From: Prochlorococcus sp. AG-363-G03
GTDB lineage: Bacteria > Cyanobacteriota > Cyanobacteriia > PCC-6307 > Cyanobiaceae
Assembly: GCA_003280265.1 (NCBI GenBank)
Contig: QCFJ01000003.1
Coordinates: forward strand, 1 to 57,788
DNA length: 57,788 nucleotides
Direction of reading: 5' to 3'
Shown: positions 57,293 to 57,788 of the stretch, in pieces
Position numbering within the stretch: the first letter of the stretch is position 1
Layout: each line of letters starts with the position of its first letter
Notes under the pieces: generated by a model
Told to the model about the DNA's origin: nothing
The model's database searches: none
Seen by the model: the letters and a program-made list of their open reading frames with translations, nothing else
Made by a program: the position numbers and the translations under genes

Positions 57293-57702
57293 TGGAGTGG
57301 AAAGCAGGGGAGGTGATCGCAATTGAACTTCAGCAAAAGCTGAAGCATTGATTGAGGAAAGTCCGGGCTCCTATTTGGCCAGGCTTGCTGGGTAATTCCC
57401 AGTGCGGGTGACCGTGAGGATAGTGCCACAGAAACACACCGCCTAATGCTTAATGGGGAAATCCCAACAAGCGCGGCAAGGGTGCAAAGGTGCGGTAAGA
57501 GCGCACCAGCAGCATCGAGAGGTGCTGGCTAGGTAAACCCCGGCTAGGAGCAAGGCGAGGGACTCTGGATGGCCATAGACCTTGTCCCCAAGGAGAGCCG
57601 CTCGAGGCTATCGGCAACGTTAGTCCCAGATAGATGATTACCCATTCACTTTCTAAAGAAAGAAGAATGAACAGAACCCGGCTTATGACCTGCTTTCACT
57701 TA
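57293..57702 (+). ncRNA. rnpB: RNase P RNA, bacterial type A
   Basis: RNase P RNA is the catalytic RNA that cuts tRNA 5' leaders. The conserved core is present: AGGAAAGTCCGGGCTCC near the start (from about 57354), GGTAAACCCCGGC, the CAGATAGATGATTACC segment, and ACAGAACCCGGCTTA near the end. The end helix pairs AGTGGAAAGCAGG (about 57296) with CCTGCTTTCACT (about 57689-57700). The length, about 410 nt, fits cyanobacterial RNase P RNA. Ends are approximate. Confidence 0.95.
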
Positions 57703-57788
57703 ATTAATCTGATACAAAGAAATTAAAGGCAAAATCCTATTTTTTCATAAATTCAATTATTTGCTTTAAATAATTATGCAAATTTCAA

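Overview
The window looks like a piece of a Prochlorococcus chromosome, most likely a low-light-type strain. The DNA is AT-rich and the genes are tightly packed. It has psaD, ndhN and a CURT1-like thylakoid protein. It has ho1-pebA-pebB bilin genes, with no phycobilisome genes in view. It has a fused panC/cmk gene, an ldpA homologue and several small proteins of picocyanobacterial type. Strain and clade are inferred from gene content only. I see no mobile element, prophage, rRNA gene or CRISPR array.

Layout. 1-6.6 kb: the S10/spc ribosomal-protein operon on the minus strand, rplC-D-W-B, rpsS, rplV, rpsC, rplP, rpmC, rpsQ, rplN, rplX, rplE, with many overlapping stops and starts. A 375-bp leader contains a terminator-like hairpin. 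6.6-10.4 kb (plus): ndhN, ldpA, tRNA-Gln, a HAD-like gene, and recA behind a promoter that overlaps a cyanobacterial LexA-box match. 10.4-15.9 kb: a DUF2839 membrane protein, a degenerate DinG-like helicase, tyrA, a CrtD-type desaturase, a fructosamine-kinase-family gene and a CURT1-like gene. 15.9-21.7 kb: a JAMM protease next to a MoeZ-type E1-rhodanese protein (a possible ubiquitin-like/sulfur-carrier module without its carrier), a double-domain CobO, a three-cysteine LarE, speD, recF and tRNA-Arg(CCG).

21.7-33.8 kb: the overlapping trpE-gshA-ppc-GNAT cluster, psaD with a divergent histidine kinase upstream, a 420-bp gap, mrp-rodA, and hemF. 33.8-43.7 kb: a periplasmic amidase, a cytochrome b6f haem-assembly factor (CCB type), RNase D, a lipid-A-disaccharide-synthase-related glycosyltransferase, tRNA-Cys followed by a pocket of unrecognised genes, an aldo/keto reductase, purM, panC-cmk and a low-molecular-weight phosphatase. 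43.7-57.8 kb: ho1-pebA-pebB, icd, a four-carbon acid sugar kinase beside an FMN hydroxy-acid oxidase, an aldose epimerase, an alpha/beta hydrolase, a CPA2 antiporter, glgP, two hypothetical genes, tRNA-Arg(CCT) and the RNase P RNA gene.

Together these genes cover translation (ribosomal proteins, tRNAs, rnpB), photosynthesis and pigments (psaD, ndhN, hemF, bilin reductases, desaturase), carbon and nitrogen metabolism (ppc, icd, glgP, trpE, tyrA, gshA) and DNA repair (recA, recF). The parts most worth a second look are the JAMM/MoeZ pair, the orphan LarE, the duplicated CobO, two enzymes that seem to have lost their nucleotide-binding motifs, the structured RNA ahead of the ribosomal operon, and the pocket next to tRNA-Cys.
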